Assembly (NCBI RefSeq): GCF_024397915.1
Contig: NZ_CP073347.1
Span: forward strand, 2,108,001 to 2,172,000
Direction: 5' to 3'
Origin: Marinobacterium rhizophilum
GTDB lineage: Bacteria; Pseudomonadota; Gammaproteobacteria; Pseudomonadales; Balneatricaceae
Length of the DNA: 64,000 nucleotides
Shown here in pieces: positions 55,904 to 64,000 of this stretch; position 1 is the first letter of the stretch; every line of letters starts with the position of its first letter. The notes under the pieces are model-generated. The model was not told the DNA's origin. It did no database searches and was given only the letters and a program-made list of their open reading frames with translations. Made by a program: the position numbers and the translations under genes.

Positions 55904-56323
55904 TCAGCCATCGAGAGCGTCGAGGGCTTTCTGAAAGCGGTTGGCATGGCTGCGCTCCGCCTTGGCCAGGGTTTCGAACCAGTCGGCGACCTCGTCGAAG
56001 CCTTCATCACGGGCGGTCTTGGCCATGCCCGGGTACATGTCAGTGTACTCATGGGTCTCACCGGCAATCGCAGACTTGAGGTTCAGCGAGGTGCCACCGA
56101 TCGGCAGTCCGGTAGCCGGGTCCCCCACCTCTTCGAGGTACTCCAGGTGACCGTGAGCATGCCCGGTTTCACCTTCGGCGGTGGAGCGGAACACCGCGGA
56201 AACATCGTTGTAACCTTCAACATCCGCCTTGGCGGCAAAGTACAGATAACGGCGGTTGGCCTGGGATTCGCCGGCAAAGGCGTCCTTCAGGTTTTGCTCG
56301 GTTTGGGAACCTTTGAGCGACAT
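55904..56323 (-). CDS. Rubrerythrin (short form, no rubredoxin domain)
   Basis: 139 residues from an ATG with GAGGAGG upstream. Four-helix diiron protein: FAGESQANRRYLYFA and RSTAEGETGHAHGHLEYL give the first Glu and the ExxH pair, and IAGETHEYTDMYPGMA and AKAERSHANRFQKAL the second set. The C-terminal rubredoxin domain of classical rubrerythrins is absent. Reduces hydrogen peroxide to water. Divergent from oxyR. Confidence 0.93.
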   Translation of the reverse strand: MSLKGSQTEQNLKDAFAGESQANRRYLYFAAKADVEGYNDVSAVFRSTAEGETGHAHGHLEYLEEVGDPATGLPIGGTSLNLKSAIAGETHEYTDMYPGMAKTARDEGFDEVADWFETLAKAERSHANRFQKALDALDG

Positions 56324-56426
56324 GTCACACCTCCTCAAACGCATGAAAAAAGACGGACCGGCAGGACGCATGGCCTTTCGCCGCCACACACCCTGGTTAA
56401 AAAGTAGGCGGCGAACTAAAATCTGT

Positions 56427-56445
56427 ACAATAGATAAATACTGAT
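56427..56445 (+). promoter_or_regulatory. oxyR promoter with possible OxyR half-site
   Basis: TACAAT at 56427-56432 is a good -10 for oxyR, and ATAGATAAATACTGA at 56431-56445 resembles one half of the OxyR motif ATAGnTnnnAnCTAT. A tentative site for autoregulation and for divergent rubrerythrin control. Confidence 0.35.
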
Positions 56446-56464
56446 GCAATGATCGAGTTTTTCG

Positions 56465-57388
56465 ATGACTCATCCACCCACACTGAAACAGCTCAAATAC
56501 CTCTGCGCCGTGGCAGACCAGCTGCACTTTGGCCGCGCCGCCAGGGCCTGCTACGTATCACAGTCCAGCCTGAGTTCCGCCATCGCCGAACTCGAAGCTC
56601 ACCTGGGTGTGATCCTGCTGGAGCGCAACAACAAGCGCGTGCTGCTGACCGATATCGGTGCCGCCGTGGTGGCCCGCAGCCATCAGATACTCAATGCCGT
56701 GGACGACCTGGCCGCGCTGTGCGAGCAGGCGGTGGCACCCCTTAGCGGGCGCATGCGCCTGGGGGTGATTCCCACCATTGCGCCCTTTCTGCTGCCGGGT
56801 TTGCTGAACCGGCTGCGCGCCGAGCATCCGCAGTTTCAGCTGTTTATCCGCGAAGGCCTGAGCCAGCACCTGGTGGATGCCCTGCACCAGGGCGAGCTCG
56901 ACCTGCTATTGCTGGCCATTCCATTTGCAGCCGACGGCGTCCAGACCATGCACCTGTTTAGCGATGACTTTCTACTGGCCTGCCCGTCGAGCCACCCGCT
57001 AAGCCACAGCAAAGAGCTGCACACCCGGGATCTGGCCGGCCAGGAGCTGCTGCTGCTGGAAGAAGGCCACTGCCTGCGTGGGCACGCCCTCGCCGCCTGC
57101 CACCTCAGCAGTGCGACCCTGTCCGTGCCCTTTCAGGCCACCAGCCTGAACACCCTGGTACAAATGGTGGCAAACGGCATCGGTATCACCCTGCTGCCGC
57201 GCATGGCACTGCAAACGCCGATTCTCGCCGGCACCAGCGTGCTCACACGCGAATTTGCCGAACCGGACGTACAGCGCGCTATCGGCCTGATGTGGCGCCG
57301 CCAGGCCGCCCGCACCGACGAGTTCCGCCTGCTGGGTGAATTTATTCAGCAACACGCAGTCCCTGCTATCAGGACCGCCGCGCCCTGA
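56465..57388 (+). CDS. oxyR: Peroxide-sensing LysR regulator OxyR
   Basis: 307 residues. The N-terminal helix-turn-helix (FGRAARACYVSQSSLSSAIA) and length fit OxyR. The redox pair is C203 and C212 in LLLEEGHCLRGHALAACH, nine residues apart as for C199 and C208 of E. coli OxyR. Transcribed away from the rubrerythrin/HdrD-like/DUF3501 cluster, a likely target. Confidence 0.92.
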   Translation: MTHPPTLKQLKYLCAVADQLHFGRAARACYVSQSSLSSAIAELEAHLGVILLERNNKRVLLTDIGAAVVARSHQILNAVDDLAALCEQAVAPLSGRMRLGVIPTIAPFLLPGLLNRLRAEHPQFQLFIREGLSQHLVDALHQGELDLLLLAIPFAADGVQTMHLFSDDFLLACPSSHPLSHSKELHTRDLAGQELLLLEEGHCLRGHALAACHLSSATLSVPFQATSLNTLVQMVANGIGITLLPRMALQTPILAGTSVLTREFAEPDVQRAIGLMWRRQAARTDEFRLLGEFIQQHAVPAIRTAAP

Positions 57389-57411
57389 GCACCGCCCCTT
57401 CTGGAGATTTC

Positions 57412-59700
57412 ATGCGCCCTGCCCTCTGGCTACTGACCCCCCTGCTGCTGCTTGCTCTGCTGTACGCCCTGCTGCCGATGCTCGCCAGCTACAGCATCGA
57501 ACACTGGCTGCAGGCACGCGGTATCGCGCAGCCTCGCATCGAACTGGATTATCCGCAGTGGAACCAGCTGCAGATTCGCAGCTTCAGCCTGACTCAGCAG
57601 CGCAGCGGCCAGCGTATCGACCTGAGTACCGGCCCCATCCTTATCGAGTACGACCCGCTGGACCTGATCGGGCGGCTGCACTTCAACAGCCTGCGCATCA
57701 CCAGCCTCAAGCTGCAGGTTCAAACCCGGGCTTCAGAGCATTCGGCAATCTCCGCGCTGGACCTGCGCCCGCTGCTGCCCGCCGCCTGGCTGGCACTGGC
57801 ACCGGCTAGCCGACTGCAGGTCGGTGAGCTGGAATTGCGACTCGCCGCCGCCGGCCAGCCCGAGCGCAGCCTGCAGGGCAACATCAACCTGGAGGATGGC
57901 CACCTGCACAGCCGCCTGCAGCTGCGACAGGACGATAGCGCCCTCGGCTGGATTGACCTGCAACTGGACAGCGACAATCGCTTTGAACTGCGCCTGCAAC
58001 AGGGGGCGCATCCGCTATACCAGGCCCGTGGCGAGCTGCGACCGGGCACCGATCTGCTGGAAATCCGGCTGCAGCACGCCCTCGAGCTGACCGAGGCATG
58101 GCACTGGCAACTACAGCTCCCCACCCCCTTGATACCTGGCGAACCGGCCGCACTGCAGGGCCGGGTGGATGCCCAGGGGGTCATTCGCCTGCCGCTGGAT
58201 CTGGATGTCCACGCCTGGCCACAGGCTTTAAGCATTGAACAAACCCTGAGCGGCCCGCTGCAGCTTGCGCTGAACCGGGAAGAACTGCAGCGGGTGCAGC
58301 TGCCGCTTGATGCCCGCCTGCAGCTGCGTGCAGGCGAACTGCACCTGAGCCTGCCGGCGGGCAGCCGGGCCGAACTGCAGGGCCTGACCCTGCCGGGCTT
58401 TGCCACCACCCAGGCGAGCGTCGAATTGCGCAGTGCACTGGATTACCGCACCCGCCTGGCCGCTTTCGAGGCAGGCGTACTGCAACTGCCGCCCATTGAG
58501 CTGCTGCTCAAGAGTCCGCCGCTGCAACATGCCAGCGGTAGCCTCGCCCTCGATCCGATCAGCCTCGATATCGACGACCTGAACCCTCGACAGGGCAGTG
58601 CCACCGGTCGCGTGCGGATGCCGTCACTGCGCTGGCAGAGCCCCGGCCAGACGCTCCCGGACGCCGCGCTGGACACCCGCTTTGAACTGAAGGACGGTGG
58701 GCTCAACCAGCGCTTTACGCTGAGCCTGCATGATCCCGCACTCAAGCTCAGTGGCCGCGCCAATACCCGGCTATCCCCCCTGGTCAGCGATATTCACTGG
58801 CAGGCCAGCCCGCTGGCGCTGCATCAGGCCGAGCGGTTATGGAATCGCTATTACCCGCCGGCACCGCCGGAACTGGGCATCGACGCGGGTACACTGCACC
58901 ATAACGGCAGTGCCAATATCAGCACCCAGGGCATTGCGTTGCGCCTGGAACTGCATGCCGAGCAGCTCGCCGGGCGCTGGGGCGCTGTCGAACTTGCAGG
59001 ACTCGACTGGCGCTCCAGCACGCTGCGGCGCCATGGTGGCCGAGTGCTGCACCAGGGCCAGCTGCGGCTTGATCAACTCGATGCGGGCTTCCCGGTGCAC
59101 CAGGTCGCACTGGACTACGGCTATGAACAACGGTTGCCACAACCCGCACAGCTGCAGCTCAACAGCCTGAGCGCACAACTGCTGGGCGGCAGCCTGGCGG
59201 TTGATTCAGTTACGATAAATCCCCAGTCCCCCACACTGGACACACAGCTGAGACTGCAGGGCCTGCAGCTGCAAAGGGTACTCGAACTGCAGCAGCAAAA
59301 AGGCCTCAGCGGCGAAGGACTGCTCTCCGGGATACTGCCCCTGAGCTTCGATGCCAGCGGCTTTCGGGTTCGCGACGGCCGTATCGCCAGCCAGGGTCCG
59401 GGGTGGATACGCTTTGCACCCGATGCCCGGGTGGCCGCCCTCGGCCAGGCCCACCAGGGCATGGCCATGGCACTTCAGGCGCTGAAAAACTTTGAGTACG
59501 AGGTGCTGTCGGTCGATCTGCAGTACGATGCCGACGGCGCAACCCTGATGAACACACGGCTGCAGGGCAGAAATCCGGACTGGAACAACGGCAGGCCCGT
59601 GGATTTCAGCATCAATATCGAGCAAAACCTGCTGACGTTGCTGAAGACGCTGCAATTTACCGACAAATTGACGGAGTCGATCGAGAAGCGTTACCGTTGA
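57412..59700 (+). CDS. ydbH: YdbH-like AsmA-type intermembrane transport protein
   Basis: 762 residues, one N-terminal transmembrane helix (LWLLTPLLLLALLYALLPML), then a long repetitive periplasmic beta region rich in L and Q. This is the layout of the AsmA-like bridge proteins TamB, YhdP and YdbH that carry phospholipid to the outer membrane. The C-terminal part (FRVRDGRIASQGPGWIRFAP ... LLTLLKTLQFTDKLTESIEK) matches YdbH. ynbE and ydbL homologues follow at 42 and 10 bp, as in E. coli. GGAG precedes the ATG. Confidence 0.88.
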   Translation: MRPALWLLTPLLLLALLYALLPMLASYSIEHWLQARGIAQPRIELDYPQWNQLQIRSFSLTQQRSGQRIDLSTGPILIEYDPLDLIGRLHFNSLRITSLKLQVQTRASEHSAISALDLRPLLPAAWLALAPASRLQVGELELRLAAAGQPERSLQGNINLEDGHLHSRLQLRQDDSALGWIDLQLDSDNRFELRLQQGAHPLYQARGELRPGTDLLEIRLQHALELTEAWHWQLQLPTPLIPGEPAALQGRVDAQGVIRLPLDLDVHAWPQALSIEQTLSGPLQLALNREELQRVQLPLDARLQLRAGELHLSLPAGSRAELQGLTLPGFATTQASVELRSALDYRTRLAAFEAGVLQLPPIELLLKSPPLQHASGSLALDPISLDIDDLNPRQGSATGRVRMPSLRWQSPGQTLPDAALDTRFELKDGGLNQRFTLSLHDPALKLSGRANTRLSPLVSDIHWQASPLALHQAERLWNRYYPPAPPELGIDAGTLHHNGSANISTQGIALRLELHAEQLAGRWGAVELAGLDWRSSTLRRHGGRVLHQGQLRLDQLDAGFPVHQVALDYGYEQRLPQPAQLQLNSLSAQLLGGSLAVDSVTINPQSPTLDTQLRLQGLQLQRVLELQQQKGLSGEGLLSGILPLSFDASGFRVRDGRIASQGPGWIRFAPDARVAALGQAHQGMAMALQALKNFEYEVLSVDLQYDADGATLMNTRLQGRNPDWNNGRPVDFSINIEQNLLTLLKTLQFTDKLTESIEKRYR

Positions 59701-59742
59701 TCACTGACTCGCGGCAAGCATCTGCGGGCCCTGGAGGACACC

Positions 59743-59946
59743 ATGTACCCATATCGACAATTACTGCCCAGGGCATCGCTGCTCACAGCCGGCCTGCTGG
59801 TTGCAGCCTGCACACCGACTGTACAGGTCGCCATGCCCAATGAGCCGATCACCATCAATCTCAACGTCAAGATCGAACACGAGATCCTGGTCAAGGTTGA
59901 TAAAGAGATCGATTCCCTGCTCCAGGAAAACAGCAACCTTTTCTAA
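59743..59946 (+). CDS. ynbE: YnbE-family lipoprotein
   Basis: 67 residues with lipobox LVAAC and a mature part TPTVQVAMPNEPITINLNVK then IEHEILVKVDKEID. GGAGG lies before the ATG. In E. coli YnbE multimerises at the outer-membrane end of YdbH to complete the lipid bridge. Confidence 0.92.
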   Translation: MYPYRQLLPRASLLTAGLLVAACTPTVQVAMPNEPITINLNVKIEHEILVKVDKEIDSLLQENSNLF

Positions 59947-59956
59947 GGACATTGCC

Positions 59957-60298
59957 ATGAGAAACCGACTTGCATCCCTGTTGTCACTGTCCGCACTCGT
60001 GCTCAGCCTGCTGGCCGCACCTGCCTGGGCTCTGTCGCTGGACGACGCCAAGAGCCAGGGTCTGGTGGGCGAGCGCAGCAATGGTTACCTGGGTATTGTG
60101 GTCAGCAACCCGTCCGGCGACGTCAAGGCACTGGTGGCCGACATCAACAGCAAACGCAAGCAGGCCTACCAGGATAGCGCCAGCAGCGCAGGCGTTGAGC
60201 TGCAGATCATTGAGCTGAGAATCGGTCAGCGCCTGCAGCAAAAGACCGGCAGCGGGCAGTACATTCAAACCGAAGGTGGCACCTGGCAGCGCAAGTGA
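59957..60298 (+). CDS. ydbL: YdbL-family (DUF1318) periplasmic protein
   Basis: 113 residues, signal peptide ending near APAWA, then LSLDDAKSQGLVGERSNGYL and INSKRKQAYQDSA, the conserved DUF1318 sequence. AAGGA lies upstream. In E. coli YdbL acts as a chaperone limiting YnbE multimerisation. Confidence 0.92.
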   Translation: MRNRLASLLSLSALVLSLLAAPAWALSLDDAKSQGLVGERSNGYLGIVVSNPSGDVKALVADINSKRKQAYQDSASSAGVELQIIELRIGQRLQQKTGSGQYIQTEGGTWQRK

Positions 60299-60335
60299 AC
60301 CGCCCTGCCGTCACACTGGAACCCAAGGACTGCGC

Positions 60336-60854
60336 GTGATTCCCAAGGCTGACACATCCGGCATGTCATATCGTCTGAGCAACTTTATCGGTTTAAGCAT
60401 CTGCGCCGGCGCGCTGGGGTTTGCCCTGATCTACCTGCAACAGCAACTGGGGCTGGAGTCCTGTGCGCTATGCACCCTGACCCGCTTTATTTTCCTCTGC
60501 CTGGCACTGCTGTTCGCCATTGGCTGGGTACTCAACCCCAGGCCCTGGCTGCAGCGTCTGCTCTCGGGGCTCAACCTGTTGCTACTGCTCGCCGGCCTCG
60601 CCACCAGCCTGAAACATACCTGGCTCAACCTGACGGCCAGCCCTGAATGCGTGCCCGAGACACCACCGCAAGTGCTGTCGCCAATGCAATCCATCACCGA
60701 GGCACTGCGTGGCGGCGAGGCTTGCGCCAGCGGCACCGAATGGGGGCTGTTCGGGCTGCAGGTGCCACACCTTACATTGCTGCTCTTTATCGTCCTGCTG
60801 GTGCTGGTATGGCAGCAGCTGCGTAAAAAAAGCCGCCGCAGCTATTTTAACTGA
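60336..60854 (+). CDS. dsbB: Disulfide bond formation protein DsbB
   Basis: 172 residues from a GTG start (AAGGA seven bases upstream); an ATG at 60363 is the alternative. Four transmembrane helices. The first redox pair is ESCALCTLTR; the second is the pair of cysteines in SPECVPETPP and GGEACASGTE. Reoxidises DsbA and passes electrons to quinone. Starts 37 bp after ydbL. Confidence 0.92.
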   Translation: MIPKADTSGMSYRLSNFIGLSICAGALGFALIYLQQQLGLESCALCTLTRFIFLCLALLFAIGWVLNPRPWLQRLLSGLNLLLLLAGLATSLKHTWLNLTASPECVPETPPQVLSPMQSITEALRGGEACASGTEWGLFGLQVPHLTLLLFIVLLVLVWQQLRKKSRRSYFN

Positions 60855-60863
60855 GCTGACCCC

Positions 60864-61901
60864 ATGCGAATAAACACCCTGTTACTGGCCGCTGCTTTGC
60901 CGCTGCTGCCAGTCTCGGTGCAGGCCGACGCCGATGCGCCCTGGACCTACAATTTCTATCTGGAGAACGATCTGTTCACCCAGACTGACCAGAACTACAC
61001 CAACGGTATCCGGTTTTCCGCAGTGTCCCCGGATATCGACAATTTTTTGTACGACCCCCGCCTGCCCGACTGGGTACTGACGGTCAACGACTGGTTCGAG
61101 CCCTTCTACCCGGTACCGGAATCGCGCATCGACTCGGTACGGCGCAATATTGTGCTGACCCTGGGACAGCAGATTTTCACACCCCAGGATATCGACCGCA
61201 CCACCGTTGACCTCAACGACCGACCCTATGCCGCCTGGCTCTACGGCGGCGTGGGCTACCACGCCAAAACCCGCAACAAGCTGAATTCGGTGGAGCTGAA
61301 CCTGGGCTTCGTCGGCCCCGTGGCACTGGGCCAGCAAGCCCAGGACCTGGTCCATGAAGTGCGCGGCTTTAAAAAATTCCAGGGCTGGGATAACCAGATC
61401 AAGAATGAGCCCGGTCTGCAGCTGGTGTATGAGCACAAGCGGCGCAGCCAGACCGAGAGCCGCCCGTCGGGGCTGGGCGCCGACCTTATCTGGCACGCCG
61501 GTGCCAGCCTTGGCAACATCGCCACCTATACCAACCTTGGCGCCGAACTGCGCTTTGGCTGGCACCTGCCCGATGACTTTGGCACCTCGGCGCTGCGCCC
61601 CGGCGGCGACAACAGCGCTCCGGGTCGCCGAGACCCGCGCTACTATGGCAGCTGGGGCCTGCACGGCTTTATTTCCGTGGATGGCCGCTGGGTACTGCAG
61701 GATATATTTCTGGACGGCAACAGCTGGCGCAACAGCCATTCGGTCAGCAAGGAGCCTCTGGTGGGGGAAGCCGCGATCGGTGTCTCGGCCATTTTCGAGC
61801 GCTGGAAGCTGTCATTCGCCCGGGTACACCGCAGCCGCGAGTTCGACGGTCAGGCCAGCGGGCACAGTTACGGATCGCTGTCGGCGTCCTATAACTACTG
61901 A
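60864..61901 (+). CDS. lpxR: LpxR-like outer-membrane lipid A deacylase (DUF2219)
   Basis: 345 residues with a signal peptide ending near SVQADA. The N-terminal WTYNFYLENDLFTQTDQNYT then NGIRFS is the LpxR signature with its Asn-Asp pair, LNDRPYAAWLYGGVGYHAKT follows, and the conserved histidine segment is DLVHEVRGFKKFQGW. The C terminus is a beta-barrel strand ending in an aromatic residue. Removes the 3'-acyloxyacyl group of lipid A in Salmonella. Starts 9 bp after dsbB. Confidence 0.88.
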   Translation: MRINTLLLAAALPLLPVSVQADADAPWTYNFYLENDLFTQTDQNYTNGIRFSAVSPDIDNFLYDPRLPDWVLTVNDWFEPFYPVPESRIDSVRRNIVLTLGQQIFTPQDIDRTTVDLNDRPYAAWLYGGVGYHAKTRNKLNSVELNLGFVGPVALGQQAQDLVHEVRGFKKFQGWDNQIKNEPGLQLVYEHKRRSQTESRPSGLGADLIWHAGASLGNIATYTNLGAELRFGWHLPDDFGTSALRPGGDNSAPGRRDPRYYGSWGLHGFISVDGRWVLQDIFLDGNSWRNSHSVSKEPLVGEAAIGVSAIFERWKLSFARVHRSREFDGQASGHSYGSLSASYNY

Positions 61902-61956
61902 TACAGGCGCTGTGGCTCCCCCGAACAACGTCCTGCAAAAACAGGGAACAAGACAC

Positions 61957-62886
61957 ATGAATATTCTGTTCTACGGCCAGGGACTTGCCAGCGACGACTG
62001 GCTCGACGCCATCCGCACGGCCCTGCCCCAGTGTGATGTACGCCTCTGGTCGACCCGGCTGGAGACTGGCTGGCAGGCCGACTACGCACTGCTGTGGCAC
62101 CCACCGGTTGAGCTCTTTGCCCAACAGAAAAATCTAAAAGCCATATTCAACCTCGGCGCCGGCGTGGACGCTCTGCTGCGCCTGCCTGGTCGGCCCGACG
62201 ACGTCCCCGTTATCAAGTTGCGCAATGCCGGCATGGACCCCTGGATGTTCGACTATATCCACTACGGGGTGCTTCATTTTGGCCGCAATTTTGACCACTA
62301 CCGCCGCCAGCAACAGCAGCAGCTCTGGCAGCCGCACCCGAGTCCGGCACCCAACACCCGCTGCATTGGCATACTCGGACTCGGCGCCCTGGGCCAAACC
62401 ATCGCGCAGCGCTTCAGCCTGCTGGGTTACCGGGTTCAGGGCTGGAGCCGCGGCCCCAAAAGCATTGAGGGTATTGATACCTACTCCGGACTGGAACACC
62501 TCGACGGTTTCCTGGGGCGCTGCGATGTGCTGGTCAACCTGCTGCCGGCCACCGCGCAAACCGACAACCTGCTCGATGCCGAGCGCCTGGCCCGGCTGCG
62601 CCACGGCGCCGTGCTGATCAACGCCGGGCGTGGCACGACACTGGATCTCGACGCACTGAACGCCGCCCTGGCATCCGGCCAGCTGCGGGGCGCCCTGCTG
62701 GATGTGTTTCCTGCCGAGCCGCTGCCGGCCGACCACCCGCTCTGGAGCAGGCCTGATGTTATCATCACGCCCCATATTGCCGCGCCAACGCTGATCGATG
62801 AGGCGCTGGAACAGATCACCGCGGATATCGCGTCGCTGGAACAGGGACTGTACGTCCCCCGCGTCGACAGTACACTGGGCTATTGA
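61957..62886 (+). CDS. ghrA: Glyoxylate/hydroxypyruvate reductase (GhrA-like)
   Basis: 309 residues from an ATG preceded by AGGGAA. D-2-hydroxyacid dehydrogenase: IFNLGAGVDALLRLPG, NAD(P) motif IGILGLGALGQTIAQRFSLL, then LINAGRGTTLDLDALNAALA with the catalytic arginine and TPHIAAPTLIDEA with the catalytic histidine. The GhrA subgroup lacks the long N-terminal domain, as here. Confidence 0.92.
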   Translation: MNILFYGQGLASDDWLDAIRTALPQCDVRLWSTRLETGWQADYALLWHPPVELFAQQKNLKAIFNLGAGVDALLRLPGRPDDVPVIKLRNAGMDPWMFDYIHYGVLHFGRNFDHYRRQQQQQLWQPHPSPAPNTRCIGILGLGALGQTIAQRFSLLGYRVQGWSRGPKSIEGIDTYSGLEHLDGFLGRCDVLVNLLPATAQTDNLLDAERLARLRHGAVLINAGRGTTLDLDALNAALASGQLRGALLDVFPAEPLPADHPLWSRPDVIITPHIAAPTLIDEALEQITADIASLEQGLYVPRVDSTLGY

Positions 62887-62919
62887 GGCAGTCTGAGCCC
62901 GGGCCTCCGCTAGCGCGCC

Positions 62920-64000
62920 CTATTGCATCGCAGTGCCGGCCCGGGCACTGCGGGCGACGGCTTTAAAATTCTCCTTCATCTCATACATTCTACTGTCAGC
63001 CAGCGCCATCAGCGCATCCAGAGTATCCGCCTCGCTGGCAAACAGCGCCCAACCCATGCTGGCACCCACCACAATGTTCTCTCCCTTGTAGAGCACCGGC
63101 ACCCGCATCACGGCCGACAGCTTTTGCAGTACGGCATCCACATGCGGTACCGACTCGATGCCTGGCAACAGCAGCACAAACTCATCACCGCCGGTACGGG
63201 CAACCGTATCCACGACACGCAAGGCCCGGCGCAGGCGAACGGCAACTTCCTGCAGCACCTGATCGCCCGCATGATGCCCATAGCGATCGTTGACCGGCTT
63301 AAAGCCATTGAGGTCGACATAACAGAGGGCAAAACCGCTGTTATTGCGCCGGCTCTGGGCGATCAGCTGACCGGCGCGCTCCAGCAGCATACGCCGATTG
63401 GGCAACCCGGTAAGCGCATCGATGGTGGCCTGGTGACGGGCGCGGCAGAACACCTGGATCAACTGCAGCAACAGCACCACGATGGCCAGCAGCAACGCAT
63501 AGAGCAGCCCCCTGGTGCGCATGCCGGCTTGGCCCTGCAGGCGCGGATCAGGCACGACCCCGATTTCCCACTGACCGTGACGAAAGTTGACGGGCAGCGT
63601 CAGCACATCCGCACTTTCGAACACGCCGGCCGGGCCGAAAAACTGCATACCCCGAGCCCCCAGGCCATCGGTTCCGCGCAACGCGATACCCCGGGGGTTA
63701 TCATTCAGGCCAGCGGCCGCCAGCAGCGAATCCATATCAATGACGATGGACACCAGCCCCCAGTAACGGCTGTCCTTGCCCACATCGACAAAGACCGGGC
63801 TGCGCGCAATCAGGCCGCTTCCGCCCTGCACCAGCTGCAGCGGCCCGCTCACCAGCATATCGCCGTGCTCGATCGCCCGCGCAATGGCAGGCCACTGCTG
63901 CGAGTCCTGCGTATAATCCAGCCCCAGTGCGGCTTCATTGCCCGCAAGCGGATACACAAAGCGAATACGGTTGTTCGGGGCCAGACCGATGTTGCGGACG
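62920..64000 (-). CDS. CHASE-GGDEF diguanylate cyclase, N terminus outside window
   Basis: The frame is open to the window end (starting VRNIGLAPNNRIRFVYPLAG), so at least 360 residues are present and the true start lies beyond 64000. A periplasmic CHASE domain (GNEAALGLDYTQDSQQWPAI) is followed by a transmembrane helix (LLYALLLAIVVLLLQLIQVF) and a GGDEF domain with VARTGGDEFVLLL and the upstream RxxD inhibitory site (RVVD). It should synthesise cyclic-di-GMP with product inhibition. Convergent with ghrA. Confidence 0.92.
   Translation of the reverse strand, partial: VRNIGLAPNNRIRFVYPLAGNEAALGLDYTQDSQQWPAIARAIEHGDMLVSGPLQLVQGGSGLIARSPVFVDVGKDSRYWGLVSIVIDMDSLLAAAGLNDNPRGIALRGTDGLGARGMQFFGPAGVFESADVLTLPVNFRHGQWEIGVVPDPRLQGQAGMRTRGLLYALLLAIVVLLLQLIQVFCRARHQATIDALTGLPNRRMLLERAGQLIAQSRRNNSGFALCYVDLNGFKPVNDRYGHHAGDQVLQEVAVRLRRALRVVDTVARTGGDEFVLLLPGIESVPHVDAVLQKLSAVMRVPVLYKGENIVVGASMGWALFASEADTLDALMALADSRMYEMKENFKAVARSARAGTAMQ

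Overview
The window is 64 kb of GC-rich chromosomal DNA. It carries two tRNA genes, ftsA and ftsZ, and complete catabolic pathways, and I see no insertion sequence, prophage or CRISPR array. Gene content points to a free-living, probably marine gammaproteobacterium, perhaps near Marinobacterium or other Oceanospirillales. Supporting genes are OxyR, DsbB, the YdbH-YnbE-YdbL set, LpxR, a TRAP transporter, mmsR/mmsA/mmsB and a MerR-type liu regulator. I cannot fix the genus from sequence alone.

Layout. 0-15.4 kb is a glycerol island: a glpSTPQV-type ABC importer with a DUF2160 membrane protein, an iron-type alcohol dehydrogenase, a sigma-54 activator, glpK, glpR and glpD. Probable GlpR operators and a -24/-12 promoter lie between the units. 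15.4-17.7 kb is repeat-rich, with a retropepsin-like protease and one small gene. 17.7-27.4 kb holds valine/propionate catabolism (SDR, prpE-like, mmsB, 3-hydroxyisobutyryl-CoA hydrolase, enoyl-CoA hydratase, acyl-CoA dehydrogenase, mmsA) with a divergent AraC-type mmsR. 27.4-33.2 kb holds a thiolase, a MerR/LiuR regulator, an acyl-CoA ligase and accessory genes. Three 16-bp palindromes tie the thiolase, the regulator and the SDR at 18 kb into one probable regulon.

33.4-40.1 kb is the most unusual part. A LuxP-like autoinducer-2 binding protein is followed 27 bp later by a membrane protein whose periplasmic region resembles LuxQ. Its cytoplasmic part is PAS-PAS-GGDEF-EAL rather than a histidine kinase. 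This suggests AI-2 sensing wired directly to cyclic-di-GMP, in the way NspS/MbaA senses polyamines. A secreted PA14 protein and two uncharacterised proteins follow.

40-51 kb: tRNA-Val(GAC), a glutathione transferase, tRNA-Ser(GGA) with duplicated terminator arms, a cache histidine kinase/NarL pair beside a DctPQM TRAP transporter, and an ftsA-ftsZ pair with neither ftsQ nor lpxC next to it. 51-64 kb: small housekeeping genes, a potassium channel, an OxyR-linked rubrerythrin/HdrD-like/DUF3501 cluster, ydbH-ynbE-ydbL, dsbB, lpxR, a GhrA-type reductase and a CHASE-GGDEF protein cut by the window end.

A theme runs through the window. At four places a gene boundary has been copied in tandem, with units of about 80-140 bp: a 3' end at 0.6 kb, a stop/start junction at 7.3 kb, a ribosome-binding-site-plus-start segment at 16 kb and a tRNA terminator arm at 41.7 kb. 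A fifth array, at 17.4 kb, has longer units and no obvious parent gene.
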